Notes under the pieces: generated by a model | What the model saw: only the letters and a program-made list of their open reading frames with translations | What the model was told of the DNA's origin: nothing | Database searches by the model: none | Made by a program: the position numbers and the translations under genes | Assembly (NCBI GenBank): GCA_033297075.1 | Contig: MU858117.1 | Coordinates: 62,001-126,000, forward strand | DNA from: Rhypophila decipiens | Taxonomy: Eukaryota > Ascomycota > Sordariomycetes > Sordariales > Naviculisporaceae | Direction: 5' to 3' | Length of the DNA stretch: 64,000 bases | Shown here: positions 1-10,827 of the stretch, one piece after another | How the letters are laid out: each line of letters opens with the position of its first letter | How positions within the stretch are numbered: the first letter of the stretch is position 1

Positions 1-1204
1 GGTCCTCACGGAGCGGTTCTCCGGGTAAGATCAATAACCTTTCTGTCATGGAGTGGCTGTGCTGACCCTCATAACTCTCCTGACCAGAGCTCCTCCCGTG
101 GTGGTTGACCAGACTGTTTCGGATTTCGATGGCGTCACTTTCCATATCTCGACGCGCGATGTCAAGACCAAGATTATGGTCTCAATTCAGATCCGCTGCT
201 TCCCAGATCTCGTCAAATACGGCGCCGAAGAGGTCCTCAACAGGGAATATGGGCCCTACGTCGTGGCCCCGGAGCCTGGTTATGACTTCTCGGTCGAGGT
301 CGACTTGGAAAACCTGCCGGCAGAGAAGGGTCAGTATACGTCTTGTCATAATGGTTTGAAGGTCCGGAACTGAGACGTTCTTCTACAGAGGCGCGCGACG
401 AGCTAGTCAACAAGATCGCACTAATGAAGCGAAACATTATGGCTGCGCCGTTCGAGCAAGCTTACCAGGAGCACTACCACTTGAAGCAAGAGGCATCGAA
501 GTACACATCGGAAGAAGCGCCCCAGGGCGTGCGCGAGGGAGGCGCGGTCAAGGCGATTCAATACCGAGAGGAGGAGGCCATCTACATCAAGGCCAGTCAT
601 GATCGTGTGACTGTGATTTTCAGCACAATTTTCAAGGAGGAAACCGACAGAGTGTTCGGAAAGGTCTTCATCCAGGAGTTCGTCGATGCTCGAAGGAGAG
701 CAATTCAGAATGCGCCCCAAGTCCTGTTCCGAAACGACCCACCTTTGGAGCTCCAGGACGTTCCCGGCGTTAACAACTCGGGGTCAGGAGAGATTGGATA
801 CGTGACTTTTGGTAAGTGGGCTTCGATGGAGTTTGTGCTGTTGGTAGACTGCTAACAACCGTCCAGTTTTATTCCCCCGCCATCTTACTCCTCAGCGCAT
901 GCCAGATGTCATTTCCCACATTCAGACCTTCCGTGACTACTTCCATTACCACATCAAGGCTTCCAAGGTAGGTGTATTTGTGTCATGTACTCGATTATAA
1001 GCAGTTCTAACGGATTTACAAGGCCTATATTCACTCTCGTATGAGACGGAGAACGGCTGATTTCCTCCAAGGTGAGTTCGACAGCTTCGTTTTGGCCACG
1101 GTATCATCGCTAACAGACCTCGAGTGCTGCGGAGAGCTAGGCCAGACAATGAGGAGAAGGAGCGCAAGACAGCGAGCGGTAGGACCTTCAAGGTCGGAGT
1201 TTGA
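1..1204 (+). CDS. ARPC2: Arp2/3 complex subunit ARPC2 (p34/Arc35), 5' end outside window
   Basis: This encodes the 34-kDa subunit that, with ARPC4, forms the core of the Arp2/3 complex, which nucleates branched actin at cortical patches and endocytic sites. Six exon pieces are visible: 1-24, 88-329, 389-811, 867-967, 1023-1071 and 1125-1204. The five introns of 53-63 nt are all GT-AG. Joined, they give 305 residues before a TGA at 1202-1204, so only a short N-terminus lies upstream. Family hallmarks are the segments SDFDGVTFHIST, VSIQIRCFPDLVKYGAEEVL, FPRHLTPQRM and the basic tail KERKTASGRTFKV. Each junction was chosen to keep this frame; for the last one, the acceptor at 1124 restores the conserved tail whereas a nearer AG at 1116 does not. 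The gene converges on the monooxygenase gene 335 bp away. The family call is secure; only the missing start is unknown. Confidence 0.93.
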
Positions 1205-1539
1205 TGTTGGTCTCGAGACTATTTTGGTATGTACACGGTGTGTGATGTCTCACGCCACAAATGTGTATATTCCTGGTTGCACAGATATGAGAGAGCCTGA
1301 TGAAGCGAACTTGCAAGCCAAAAGAGAGCATTTTTTACCAAAGTTTGGCCCTTTGAATTCTCCTCTTGTACGTTTAATGGAGCCATTACAAGCAGATCGG
1401 AGGTAAGCTCAGCTGAAATGATCATGTGGATTGCTAGCAGTTCGCTCCGACCATGGACGAGTAACATATTTTTTTTCCTACACGCTACACAATCGAATTC
1501 CCAAATACCAGCCCTTATCCCTTTCCCACTCACTCTTGC
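1205..1539. other. Convergent 3' intergenic spacer
   Basis: This is 335 bp between the stop of ARPC2 (+) and the stop of the monooxygenase gene (-). It has T-rich runs around 1468-1480 that fit 3' ends. No gene or repeat is seen. Confidence 0.6.
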
Positions 1540-3855
1540 CTAGTACGACCACGGACGTGCCTTATACCGCGGGTTATCCTCGGGCTTGCCCGGGTACGGC
1601 ACCTCGACCTCATCCGGGTTGATATACCACGAAGGGTCCCCAGTCTTTTGCGTCTCGCTCCAACCATTACCCAACCACCTGAGCCCATTACCGCTGCTCT
1701 CTTTATCAGCACTCTCATAAACCCAATCCTCCCACCGAGGCGACCGCAGCGCCTCCAGAGCATGCAGAGTCGAACCAGGCCAAATCCCGGCAATCCAATC
1801 ACCTTTCCCACCCTCGGTACGATACCAGCTCTTGCACTTTTCCGTGTAGACCGTCTTGTCAAAATACGCGCCTATGTAAGCCGTAAAATCTTTTACCCTC
1901 TCAGGTTTGGGCTCGATGGTGGCGTAGTCTTCTTTCTGGAGCTTGCGGATGACGGCGCAGACGTAGTCCGTTTCTGCTTCTAGGATCTTGGTGAGGGACC
2001 CGAAGCCGATGGCCGAGTTGGGGCCAAACATCATTAGGTAATTTGGGAATCCGTCTACTGCTAGGGAGAGGTATGATTCCGGGATGGGGCTCCAGCGGGA
2101 CTGGAGGGTTTGCGAGTTTCGGCCGATCACGGGGAAGGGGGGGGATGTGCTGGCTTGGTAGCCTGTTGCGCAGATTAGTACGTCTATGTCGAGAGTTTGG
2201 TTGGGATTTGAGGAGAGAATGACGCCGGTTGGGGTGACGGAGGTGATGGAGTCGAATATGGTTGTCACGTTTGGTTCGAGGAGGGCCTCGAGGAAGCCTT
2301 TTCCCGGGGTGAGACGGCGGCATCCCGGCGAGAAGGAGGGGATCAGGCGCGCGAGGAGGTCGGGCCTGGAGGCGAGTTTCTTTTCCATGCCGGAGCGGAA
2401 GATCTGGATGCCCATTGCTTGCATTTCTGTGCCTTTTATGGTCGAGTCGTGGATTAGATTGCCGTCGTTCTCGAAGGCTTTGCGGTGCTTGAAGAATGTT
2501 TCGGGGTCGGAGGCGAATTTGAGGCGTTGTTCTTCGGTTACTTTTTTTTCAGGGGGGTTTAGTTGGATTATTTGGTTTCGCGAAGGGTTGGTGGTTTGGT
2601 GGTTTGGAGACTACTCACTCTCTGTGATGGTTGGGTCGAGACCGAGGCTCATCATGGCGGGATCGCCGAATGAAAAGGAGATCCAGGTCGGTGACCGCAT
2701 AAAGCACTTGAGTTCTGCACCCACTACCTTTTGGAGTTTGGGGATGATCTGGATGGCGCTTGATCCATTGCCGACGATGCCAATCTTTTTGTTGCGGAAG
2801 TCGTAGCTGTTATGAGGGAGAAGGATCGGGTGAGCTGGATGTATATAATATATATGCGAGAAGGACGGCTGTAAAACTAACCTGGTATCCCATTGACCCG
2901 AGTGCATCAGTTTGCCCTCGAATTTGTCGAGACCTGGGATATCCGGCCACGACGGCTCATTGAGCTGACCACGGGCAGTGACGAGGATGTCCGCTTCGTC
3001 TATGAATGTTTCCCCGGTGGCGGTCTTGGTGACTTCAACTTTCCTGGATTCAGATCTCGTGTTAGTGACGTCTCTGTTCGTGCTCAAGGATTATGCTACC
3101 ACCTGCCATTTCTTGCAAGATTCATCCCAGGTGCAGGTCCCGACCTTATGTGAAGTCTTGATGAACCTGGTAGCTCCATACTTCTCGGCCACCATTTGCA
3201 GATATGCTCGAATCTCAGACCCAGGAGCATAGAGGTTTGACCAGTTTGGGTTGGGCTCAAACGAGTACTGATATGAGTGTGCTGGATTTGGGTGTCAGCT
3301 CGCTGTCTCCTTTGTTGTCTGAAAGGGGCGGCATACTTACAAGGAATATCACACGCAACGCCTTTGTGTGGAGAGTGAATCGATCAGCAAGATGCCCAAA
3401 GGAACAAGTATCTGGGGTATAGGGCTGTGGATTTTCATACCGGGATAGTTATTCAACCACCTAAGAGTAAAGTTAGTTGTATGGAGACTTGAGTACATGT
3501 ATCTTGATCGAATATGTAATGAGCTGGTTACATACCAAACGCCGCCGGTGCCCTCATTCTTCTCATACACTGTGAGGTCAATGCCGGGTATTCGTTCCGG
3601 GATCCTAGAGACCATGTCAGAACCCGCCCAGTGCTTTTACACGGCCAAAGACTCTATATCTGGTGAAACTCACCTGATGGCGGCCAGGATACCCGAGAAC
3701 CCGGCACCTACCACAACGACTCTGAGAGGCCTGTGGTTCTCGATGAAGGTGTCCTTGAGGATGAGCTTCTCAGGGGTAGTGCCATTGATCCCGTTGGTCC
3801 CGTTGGTCCCATTCGTCCCATTCGTCCCATTGGTCTCGGTCGTTGCAGGAGCCAT
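1540..3855 (-). CDS. Type I Baeyer-Villiger-like flavin monooxygenase
   Basis: This is a predicted FAD/NADPH monooxygenase that inserts oxygen next to a ketone or hydroxylates a substrate I cannot infer. Eight exons (3855-3674, 3604-3536, 3460-3441, 3361-3341, 3281-3107, 3043-2882, 2806-2619, 2540-1540) join without frame conflict to 605 residues, the usual size for fungal members. Visible motifs are the FAD-binding GAGFSG at residues 50-55, the BVMO fingerprint FEGKLMHSGQWD at 197-208 (FxGxxxHxxxW[P/D]), and the NADPH-binding GNGSSA at 222-227. The segment GGVWWLNNYPGVACDIPSH spans three splice junctions, which supports the 20- and 21-nt micro-exons. Intron 5 (3044-3106) fits the frame only with a GC donor. 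The N-terminus has an Asn-Gly-Thr repeat (residues about 8-25). Such enzymes often work in secondary metabolism, but no cluster partners lie nearby. Confidence 0.88.
3785..3835 (-). repeat. Coding 9-nt repeat, Asn-Gly-Thr tract
   Basis: A tandem 9-nt unit reading ACN GGN ACC/AAC on the minus strand encodes consecutive Asn-Gly-Thr tripeptides at the N-terminus of the monooxygenase. It precedes the FAD-binding fold and is probably unstructured; its length may vary between strains. Confidence 0.75.
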
Positions 3856-5528
3856 TCTTGCTGCTTCTGGTGCCGAAGCTGATGTTGGGCTTACACAATA
3901 TCGAATCAGGCACTGGGAGGATACTGTTACGAATTATGTGCTAGTATGGGTGAGCTTGTAGAGGTTTATATATGGTCCCAAGGTGATACGGACGTAGAAG
4001 GAGGCATGTAGTCAGTCTATAGATGAAGCAAGTTCAACAGCAGTCCACATGTCCAGGAAGACCTGTGGGTAAATAGATTGGCAACCACCTCCCATTTATA
4101 TATCTGATATACACGTAGGGTCTTATACCCGGGCACATATTCCTCATGACCGGGGTACTGTGAGGACTCGTTCCATTCTTATCCCTGCACCTTGTTCACG
4201 GAAGCAGTCGGTATGTAGCATCTATGTGCATGTATCTATCGGATACCAGAAACCGAAACAGCCTCTACCAGACCAGGAAGGCGTACATATCCAACTCGAT
4301 CCCGGGAGTGGTAAGGAAGTGGTGCTATGGCCGCCCATAGGACGTGGCAACAGACGATAGTTTCAACGTACGGTGCTTTAACTGACCTGCAGACAACCGC
4401 ATGTGGTTTATTAATCCCGGCATATATTGAAACGCCTTGAACCATCACACGCCGAGTCCCAGCATCTCACCCAAAGTCCCAAACTGTAAAAAATCTGGGG
4501 AGGGGTTGGGATGGGTAATAGTTCCCGCCCCATGGGGTTCGGCCGTTATTTTTTACTCATCCCACGTTCGGGGAGATGGTAAGCTTTCGTGAATGACGCT
4601 TGTATGTACCAGGTCCAGTATGGTGTCGAAAATGGAAATGTGAAGCCAGGATATATAAATGCGTACGAGGGAGGGGGAAGAAGAGGGGCTCATTTACGGA
4701 TTTACCTATGTACCAAATACCGAATAGGGTCGTTGGGGTGGGTAGCATCGTGGCCTGTGAAGCGGGCGGTTGGTCCAGCTTTGGGAACTACATATCCTGA
4801 GAATAAGAAATCGGAACAGTTTGGGTGTTAATTGCCGTCCTGTGTATTGTTTGGTCGTTCCAGTGCAGCATAATAATGAAATGGTCGGTCTGTATCCGTA
4901 TTTCGGTAGCTAGCTGTTATCCTTTGCACACCGAGAATGGTCGGAGACAAGTGAATCAACAAAGCATTCTAAATCCACTCGGACTGGTTCCTTCAAAGTC
5001 AATGCAAGGGTAGCCCTATTCCAAAGTTGTGACACCATCAGTTGTATCGACTGAAAGTGGTTACGCCTGATCGGTGACCACCTAGATCATATGCAGCTGT
5101 CAAATATTTCCACTGTCGCATTCTAAAAAGAAGTCGAGTGGCGGGGAACTGCCTCACAAGAGGAACCGGAAGCACCGTGCATTACCCCGTCCCCTGACGC
5201 CCAACTACCTGACTGGATTTCATAATTAACATCGACTGTCCTTTAACAAGATCTTTTTTTTTTCTCCTCGCCGGAAGCTCACATATGCCAGGGCACAACT
5301 AAGCCCCGGACGCTTCACCATGAGCTTCCGCGTTGGTTGCATCGTGTATTTATACAACGGGTATCATCTAGAGCATCAGGCCACCTTTCCCTGATGCAGT
5401 TTGTGCGCAAATGGACCAAACCAGAACCGTAAACAAGAAGAAAAAAAGACCGCTCCCAAATGTACGCCTATAACAATGCCATAAAGAATGATATGCCAGA
5501 CTCTGAGGAACCCTGGCTGCCATGTTTA
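3856..5528. other. Intergenic region upstream of monooxygenase, downstream of TFIIF beta
   Basis: This 1.67-kb stretch contains the promoter of the minus-strand monooxygenase gene (next to 3855) and the 3' flank of TFIIF beta. Only short frames without family features are present. A pyrimidine run lies at 5253-5268. I see no RNA gene. Confidence 0.5.
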
Positions 5529-6785
5529 CTAGAGGATATCAACCATCTCCTCGTCTTCGTCTCCAGATGCCACGTCGTCGGCTGGGTTCGGTGCGGCGGC
5601 ATCTGCAGGAACCGACGGGTTGAGGCTCTGTACCAAACCCTCGTTTCCTTTGGCAAGAGACCAGTGATTGGCAAATGGTCCAGTCCTGTTCAGCTCAGCA
5701 ATCTTTTCCAGACACTCTCGGATGAACGCCTCAGGCTGAGGAATCTTGTTGCGGAAAGCTTTAATAGACCAGTATTTGTGCATGGAGAAGCACCTGGCAA
5801 GTTCGTCCATGAGCCTGTTCTCGGGCCAACGAGCTGTCCGGTTCTCCATCTTCTTGGCCTTTGTGGGTTTGGCTTGGACTTTCTATAATACGAAAAGAGT
5901 CAGTAAGCAGTAGCACAAGACGGCTGAGACGGCCGACACATACGATAAACTGATCCCAGTTGCTGCTGTGTCGCATTTCGTTCTTCTCGAGGGGCAGACC
6001 CATGAAATCGGGTCGTTTCTTGAATGCCTGTACCGCCGGGATGGCCCCATACGCCTTAGCTGTAAGGTATGCCTCGGTCTCGGCGTTTTCCACCGGTGTG
6101 CAGATGACTTCATGCTTGATGGTTCCTGCAATCGTGGTTTTCTCTTCAGAGAAAGTTAGTAGGCGTTGGAGGACTTGGGGGAAATATTGAGAGAGACGAA
6201 CTAGGGATTGCTCGTCGAGTGTACGGTGCGCCTCTCCTGCTCCGCTCTTGCGGCTGCTGGGGCTCTGTTGCTTTCTGCTGCTGGCGCAATAGATGCGCCG
6301 GAATACCCTGGGCAAGCGCTGCGGCCCTCTCCTTGTTCTTGGCTGCGTAGCTGGGAAGATCTTGCTCTGTGAACACAAAGGTATTATTGACATGTAAATC
6401 GTGGATATCCATGTTGTACTCCTTGGGGATCTCCTTATGTTGTTGCAGGTGGGGATGAAGTCGCATCTGGAGTTTCTACAGCAAGGGAATACAAGTTGGT
6501 CAATTGGATGCGCAACAAGCAAAGCCAAGACATGCTGGCACCACATACCGTGCGGCCATCTTTATCATTCCATTGACGGATTCTTCCTATCTCGATTTCT
6601 TCGTCGTCGTCCAGGGTAGCCCACGCATCCCAGAGAAACTTTGGAAGCCGCGCGAGATACATGCGGTTCATTGTGCCTCCTCCAAGAGTGGTATCGTAGA
6701 ACTCGAGATCGGTCGATTCGTCCATCTCGTCCTCGACAAAGGGGGAGCCCGCCTCGGGGTCTGGTTTGATTGTGGGTTCTGCCAT
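5529..6785 (-). CDS. TFG2: Transcription initiation factor IIF beta subunit (RAP30/Tfg2)
   Basis: This is the beta subunit of TFIIF, which escorts RNA polymerase II into the preinitiation complex; it is a nuclear protein. Four exons (6785-6549, 6475-6202, 6143-5944, 5882-5529) with GT-AG introns of 73, 58 and 61 nt give 354 residues. The second intron contains a perfect TACTAAC branch site, and its phase-1 join restores the segment AIPKKTTIAGTIKHE. The N-terminal dimerisation region includes LARLPKFLWDAW and DDDEEIEIGRIRQW. The C-terminal winged helix carries YWSIKAFRNKIPQPEAFIRE and FANHWSLA, followed by an acidic tail ending MVDIL. The start ATG (6783-6785) precedes the expected acidic N-terminus. 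It shares a divergent promoter with the CCCH protein gene at 7568. The family assignment is strong. Confidence 0.92.
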
Positions 6786-7567
6786 TTTGGTGCCGACGCG
6801 CTCGAGGAACTTGGACGTTGGAGTGACAAGACGCAGCCGGACTAGTGCGCGAGGTTGGTGGAAGCAGGCAAATATCCGGTGATGCGATCGGTGACGAGGT
6901 TGTAGCCAGCGATGCAAGAAAGTGAACTCCAGAAGCGGCTTTCGCGCATTGTTCTGCTGCCTTTGAACGTGAGATTGAGAGTTCACGTTTAGGTAAGCAG
7001 CTCCCCAGCCGCAAAGTGGGGTGGATCTTTGTGCTTTCTTTTCAGCGCTTGGCGTTGCCTCCTGCCTTGCGTCACCAAGCGCAAATCAGCTGACTCGGAA
7101 TTCCAGAAACGCTCAAGCCCCACTTCGTCCTCGAGCTTGAGCCCAAAACTCAGCCAAAAGGTGTGTGGATTCTAAACGTCCATTCTTATCATCAACTTGG
7201 ACAGTTTTACGTTGAGCGCTCTACTGCTCAATTTCTCAAGCCATCATAAAGTTCTTCGCATTCACGGCATTCATCTCACTCATCTCATCACGTTTATCTG
7301 AACGCCACTAACCGCCAGGTGTACAGCCGGGGCGTTATCTCTTGCCAGCTGATTGGTGGGGTTAAACGCGTTGTTAGGTTCTCGCAGGTTCGCTTTTGCT
7401 TTTCAAAGATCAAGACAAACCGTGTGCCCTTCACTTTTCCCCTTTCCACCAACTTTAGAAAACCCTTTAAAAAGAACTGTTTGTCCGTCATAATTCTGAC
7501 ACCTTTCGTTCACCATACTACCAGCACTTATCAATCAGCCACAACTTGTCAAAAATCACAGCCCAAG
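6786..7567. promoter_or_regulatory. Divergent promoter region, TFIIF beta / CCCH protein
   Basis: This is 782 bp between two divergent start codons. The frame on the right side is open upstream of 7568 but lacks family features, so I treat it as 5' untranslated. The segment 7381-7520 is AT- and pyrimidine-rich and fits a leader. No precise element is assigned. Confidence 0.5.
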
Positions 7568-9068
7568 ATGTCGACGGACGATCGAGAAGTTCTGGAGAAG
7601 ATCAGCCGACTGGCTGGGCAGATAAATCGCCACAAGAATCAACAAGCGGGCTTTGTGCCAGCACCACCCCAAGGATCTCGGTACAAGCCATACAATCGCA
7701 GCGACCCTTCCGATGCATGGCGACGTGGAGGACAACCGATTCACGGCCACCCCAAAGCCCGGATGCCTGTTCATCGCCATCGCACATTGATCCTGAACAA
7801 CAGCTCTTCACAGCCACAGTCGACCCAAGCCAGCGATAGTGACCATGGAGGCGCTCTATCAGACGTGTCCAGTTCCTCATGGGTTACGAAAACGGATCGA
7901 CATCTGCAACTGATCAACTCCTCAGTCTACGAGAAGGAGACCACGGCGCGAACAAGAGCCATCGAGCAAACGCGACTTCAGAAACAAGCTTCTAGAGACG
8001 CCCGGGAGCGAGCGAAGCTCATCCACCACATCAACCGCGTCTCTGTTGATGGGGGTGGACCAACTAACTCAACAGCTTCCGGCGCCAAATACGAAATCAC
8101 GGTCCAAGGTACTCGGTTTGCCGTCGCTAAGAACGGCAGCAAGCTGGTTAGAATTGCTGGTCTGTCAGAACCGAACTTGATGTACTGGTTCAAAAACTTA
8201 CGAAAAACAGGAGACAACGACTCAAGACCAACCCCAAAAATGGCCATTGTCGGAGGCGTAAAGTTTTATCGAAGCAAGAGGGGAAATCTATACCGCCAGG
8301 GAATTGTCAAGGCCCAACGGTATGATGCCCGGCTTATGCTCTCCCAAATACGAACTGACAACTACAGACAATCTGGCGCCGTCAAGAAGGTCGACGTACC
8401 TTGCAAGATGTTTTCTATGACCGGTAACTCCAATTTTTCCAACCACGCGTGGCCCGAGACCATGTCATTGCGACTGGGGATCGGTAAGTCGAAGAGTCCC
8501 CACTGACAAACAAGTAGGATCCTGTGCCAAAGGCCCCCGGTGCCGATACGTTCACAACCCAGAAAAGGTCGCCGCATGCAAGGATCTGCTTCAGCAAGGA
8601 CAATGTCCTGCTGGAGACTCTTGTGACCTTTCCCATGAGTTGACCCCCGAGCGAACCCCAGCCTGCCTGCATTTCGCCAAAGACAATTGTAACAAGCCTG
8701 ACTGCAGATATACCCATGTGAAAGTGTCTCCAGCTGCGCCAGTTTGCCGATCATTCGGTCTTTACGGGTACTGTGAGAAGGGTGCCAGCTGTACTGACCG
8801 CCATGTTTTCGAATGCCCTGACTTCAGCAATACCGGCGTTTGTAAAACCAAGGGTTGTAAGCTTCCTCACCGAGAGAGGGCAAGCGTCCTTCGCAAAGCC
8901 GCCAACAGAAGCCCAGACTCCCCAGACCATGAGATGGAGGATCTTTCAAGCGATGAGGAGTCAGTCGATAGCGATGACGTCGACTCGGATGAAGTTGACG
9001 AGTTTATTGGCCCAGATGGAGATGGAGACTTTGATATCGCAGACCAACGGGACTTCATCGAACTATGA
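7568..9068 (+). CDS. CCCH zinc-finger protein, ZC3H3-like
   Basis: This is a nuclear RNA-binding protein of the ZC3H3 type; animal members act in mRNA 3'-end formation and export, and a similar role here is inferred. Two exons, 7568-8423 and 8518-9068, give 468 residues. The 94-nt intron has a CTGAC branch site just before its acceptor. The junction falls inside the first finger and restores C279-x8-C288-x5-C294-x3-H298. Four more CCCH fingers follow to about residue 405, including CDLSH, CRYTH, CTDRH and CKLPH. The C-terminus is strongly acidic (runs of Ser/Asp/Glu). The N-terminal half is basic and carries the conserved segment PKMAIVGGVKFYRSKRGNLY. I chose the ATG at 7568 because MSTDDREVLEKISRLAGQI begins a coherent helix. 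If the intron were retained, translation would stop at 8506 and all fingers would be lost. Confidence 0.88.
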
Positions 9069-9510
9069 TGCTGATCTCGTATGTTTCTGTTTTCTTGTCA
9101 GTTCTTCCAAGTTTAGTCCTATAGGACAACGATACCCCTTTTGCGCTGCTTTAAGGTCCCTTTTTGGGAGTATCCCAGTGGACCAGAAAGAGGAGGAGAC
9201 ATAAAATAGGGGCTCCCAGCATGGTTTGCTGTGTGCTGGGTTGGCTGGAAGATTATTATTCTTATTTGAGTACTGTACACGACCAAACGAACATACCTAG
9301 CCTAAGCATATCTTAGGGTTGATATAGAAGCAAAGAAGAAAAGAAAGAAATTTTTGATACAACCCTGCTATTACCTGGCTGCCAACCATCTATTGAACTA
9401 CTTCCATTGTTATCGTCTCGCTGTTCCTCGTCTACATGTAGAGACATGTCGAGGCTACCTCCTGACGTCTATCTATGAGCAAGCGCAATCAAGATTATTA
9501 TTACACCGCA
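9069..9510. other. Convergent 3' intergenic spacer
   Basis: This is 442 bp between two convergent stop codons. It is AT-rich, with an A-rich run at 9330-9352. No gene is seen. Confidence 0.5.
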
Positions 9511-10827
9511 TCACCCGCAAAGCTTGCTCAATATCTTGCTTTCAAGGATCTCTGTAAAGTCTCTCGCCCATGCATATTTTGTCACTGGGCGAATGTCTTG
9601 ATGAACATGTGGTACTTGGTACCCAAGCCGCCGCAAAGTCGCAAAGAGCGAGCTCTGATCGGGGCCATCAGCGAGGATGAGACCCAAGTCGGCATCGCGC
9701 AGGCAGAGAAGATCTGTTTTCGAGTCCCCCATGTACACCACCAGTCCGCTGCTGTGTTTCAGGCTACCCCTCAGCTGCTCGAATGCCTTTTGCTTGTCGT
9801 CAGCAGTGGTGAGAGGTTTTTGCCATCCAGGCGGGCCGTTGATTCGAGGTTCCGGGGTGATGTGGTTTGCTACGAGTGTTAGTTCTACTACTCGGTCCAC
9901 TACCAACTTGGAGATGACCGGTGGAGGAGTGGCGTTATCTTTTTCCGCGGCCGATTGACCGATCTCGTCAATATTCATCTTGTTCGCTGCTGCTGCTTTG
10001 GTTCGGTCCCGACGGCGAGTGTGATGGCTCCTCTGAACGTGCTCAGAATCCGCAACGCCAAGGACACCCTCGATAAAATGACGAGACCAGTTCACGCTCA
10101 CCAAGCCTAGTAGTTTCCGCTGCTGCTGCTGCTGGCTTCTTTGCGAGGCCGCCGCCCACCACAACAAGAAATCGTTGAAACCAGGACGAAGCCTGACAGT
10201 CGGCGTCGGTTGTCCGCTTTTCTCGGCTCCCTCATCAGCGGTGATAGCAGCTGCCTCTCGCCCAAACCTCCGATAATCGTCGTCACCGAACCCCTTGAAG
10301 ATGGGCGATGCCTCGACCCTCTCGACTGAACTCTCTTCAACCGTCCTCAGGCTTTCAAGGTACGTTTTCTCCTCCTCCCATGTGGTTCTGTCCTGCTTGG
10401 TAGGCGTGTACTCGTTCTCGAACTTGGCTAGATCTCGAAGGTAAGGCTCGATCACGGATATGTTCCAGTCATCCAGCAGGGAAGACTCCGATACCACCGC
10501 CGGTTCCTTGGCAGCATTGTAATGCGCTGCGAATCTTGTAAGGGCGTCGAGCGAGTCTTCTTGTGTGATTGTGCCGTCAAAGTCGAGGACCACTAGAAGC
10601 GGCGGCATGACGGGGTTAGGGGAGTTGTGTAGAGTTGTGGGGATTGAGGCACCGCCGCTCAAGGGTATCTCGATTACTTGATGCTGTTTTGATGGTGTAG
10701 AAATGGCTGATGGGATTGATGACTCGCGCTGGAGATGATGAATTGGTGACGTTGTTGTTGCTAAAAGTGTGGGAACTGGGTTGTATTGAGATACGGAGAG
10801 TACTAGGTGTGAAATGCGTGCTGCCAT
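9511..10827 (-). CDS. HAD-superfamily hydrolase, phosphoserine-phosphatase-like
   Basis: This is a predicted HAD-fold phosphatase with unknown substrate. Starting at the ATG at 10825-10827 it has 438 residues and no intron. Motif I is LDFDGTIT (Asp82 and Asp84 in this numbering), where Asp82 would be the nucleophile. The C-terminal motif is VYMGDSKTDLLCL, the usual metal-binding GDxxxD. Between them lie a helical cap-like region and a Gln run near the middle. The start is uncertain: the frame stays open upstream as far as 11019, an ATG in poorer context lies at 10914, and the domain itself begins at an ATG at 10608. I prefer 10827 because it has A at -3 and G at +4. The divergent neighbour is the small Cys/His-rich gene. 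The family call is firm; the biological role is not known. Confidence 0.8.
   Translation of the reverse strand: MAARISHLVLSVSQYNPVPTLLATTTSPIHHLQRESSIPSAISTPSKQHQVIEIPLSGGASIPTTLHNSPNPVMPPLLVVLDFDGTITQEDSLDALTRFAAHYNAAKEPAVVSESSLLDDWNISVIEPYLRDLAKFENEYTPTKQDRTTWEEEKTYLESLRTVEESSVERVEASPIFKGFGDDDYRRFGREAAAITADEGAEKSGQPTPTVRLRPGFNDFLLWWAAASQRSQQQQQRKLLGLVSVNWSRHFIEGVLGVADSEHVQRSHHTRRRDRTKAAAANKMNIDEIGQSAAEKDNATPPPVISKLVVDRVVELTLVANHITPEPRINGPPGWQKPLTTADDKQKAFEQLRGSLKHSSGLVVYMGDSKTDLLCLRDADLGLILADGPDQSSLFATLRRLGYQVPHVHQDIRPVTKYAWARDFTEILESKILSKLCG

Noticed and set aside
1072..1116. Shorter last intron for ARPC2 (acceptor at 1116)
   Set aside because: It would give a tail beginning DLECCGELG unlike the family; the acceptor at 1124 gives the conserved RTFKV tail.
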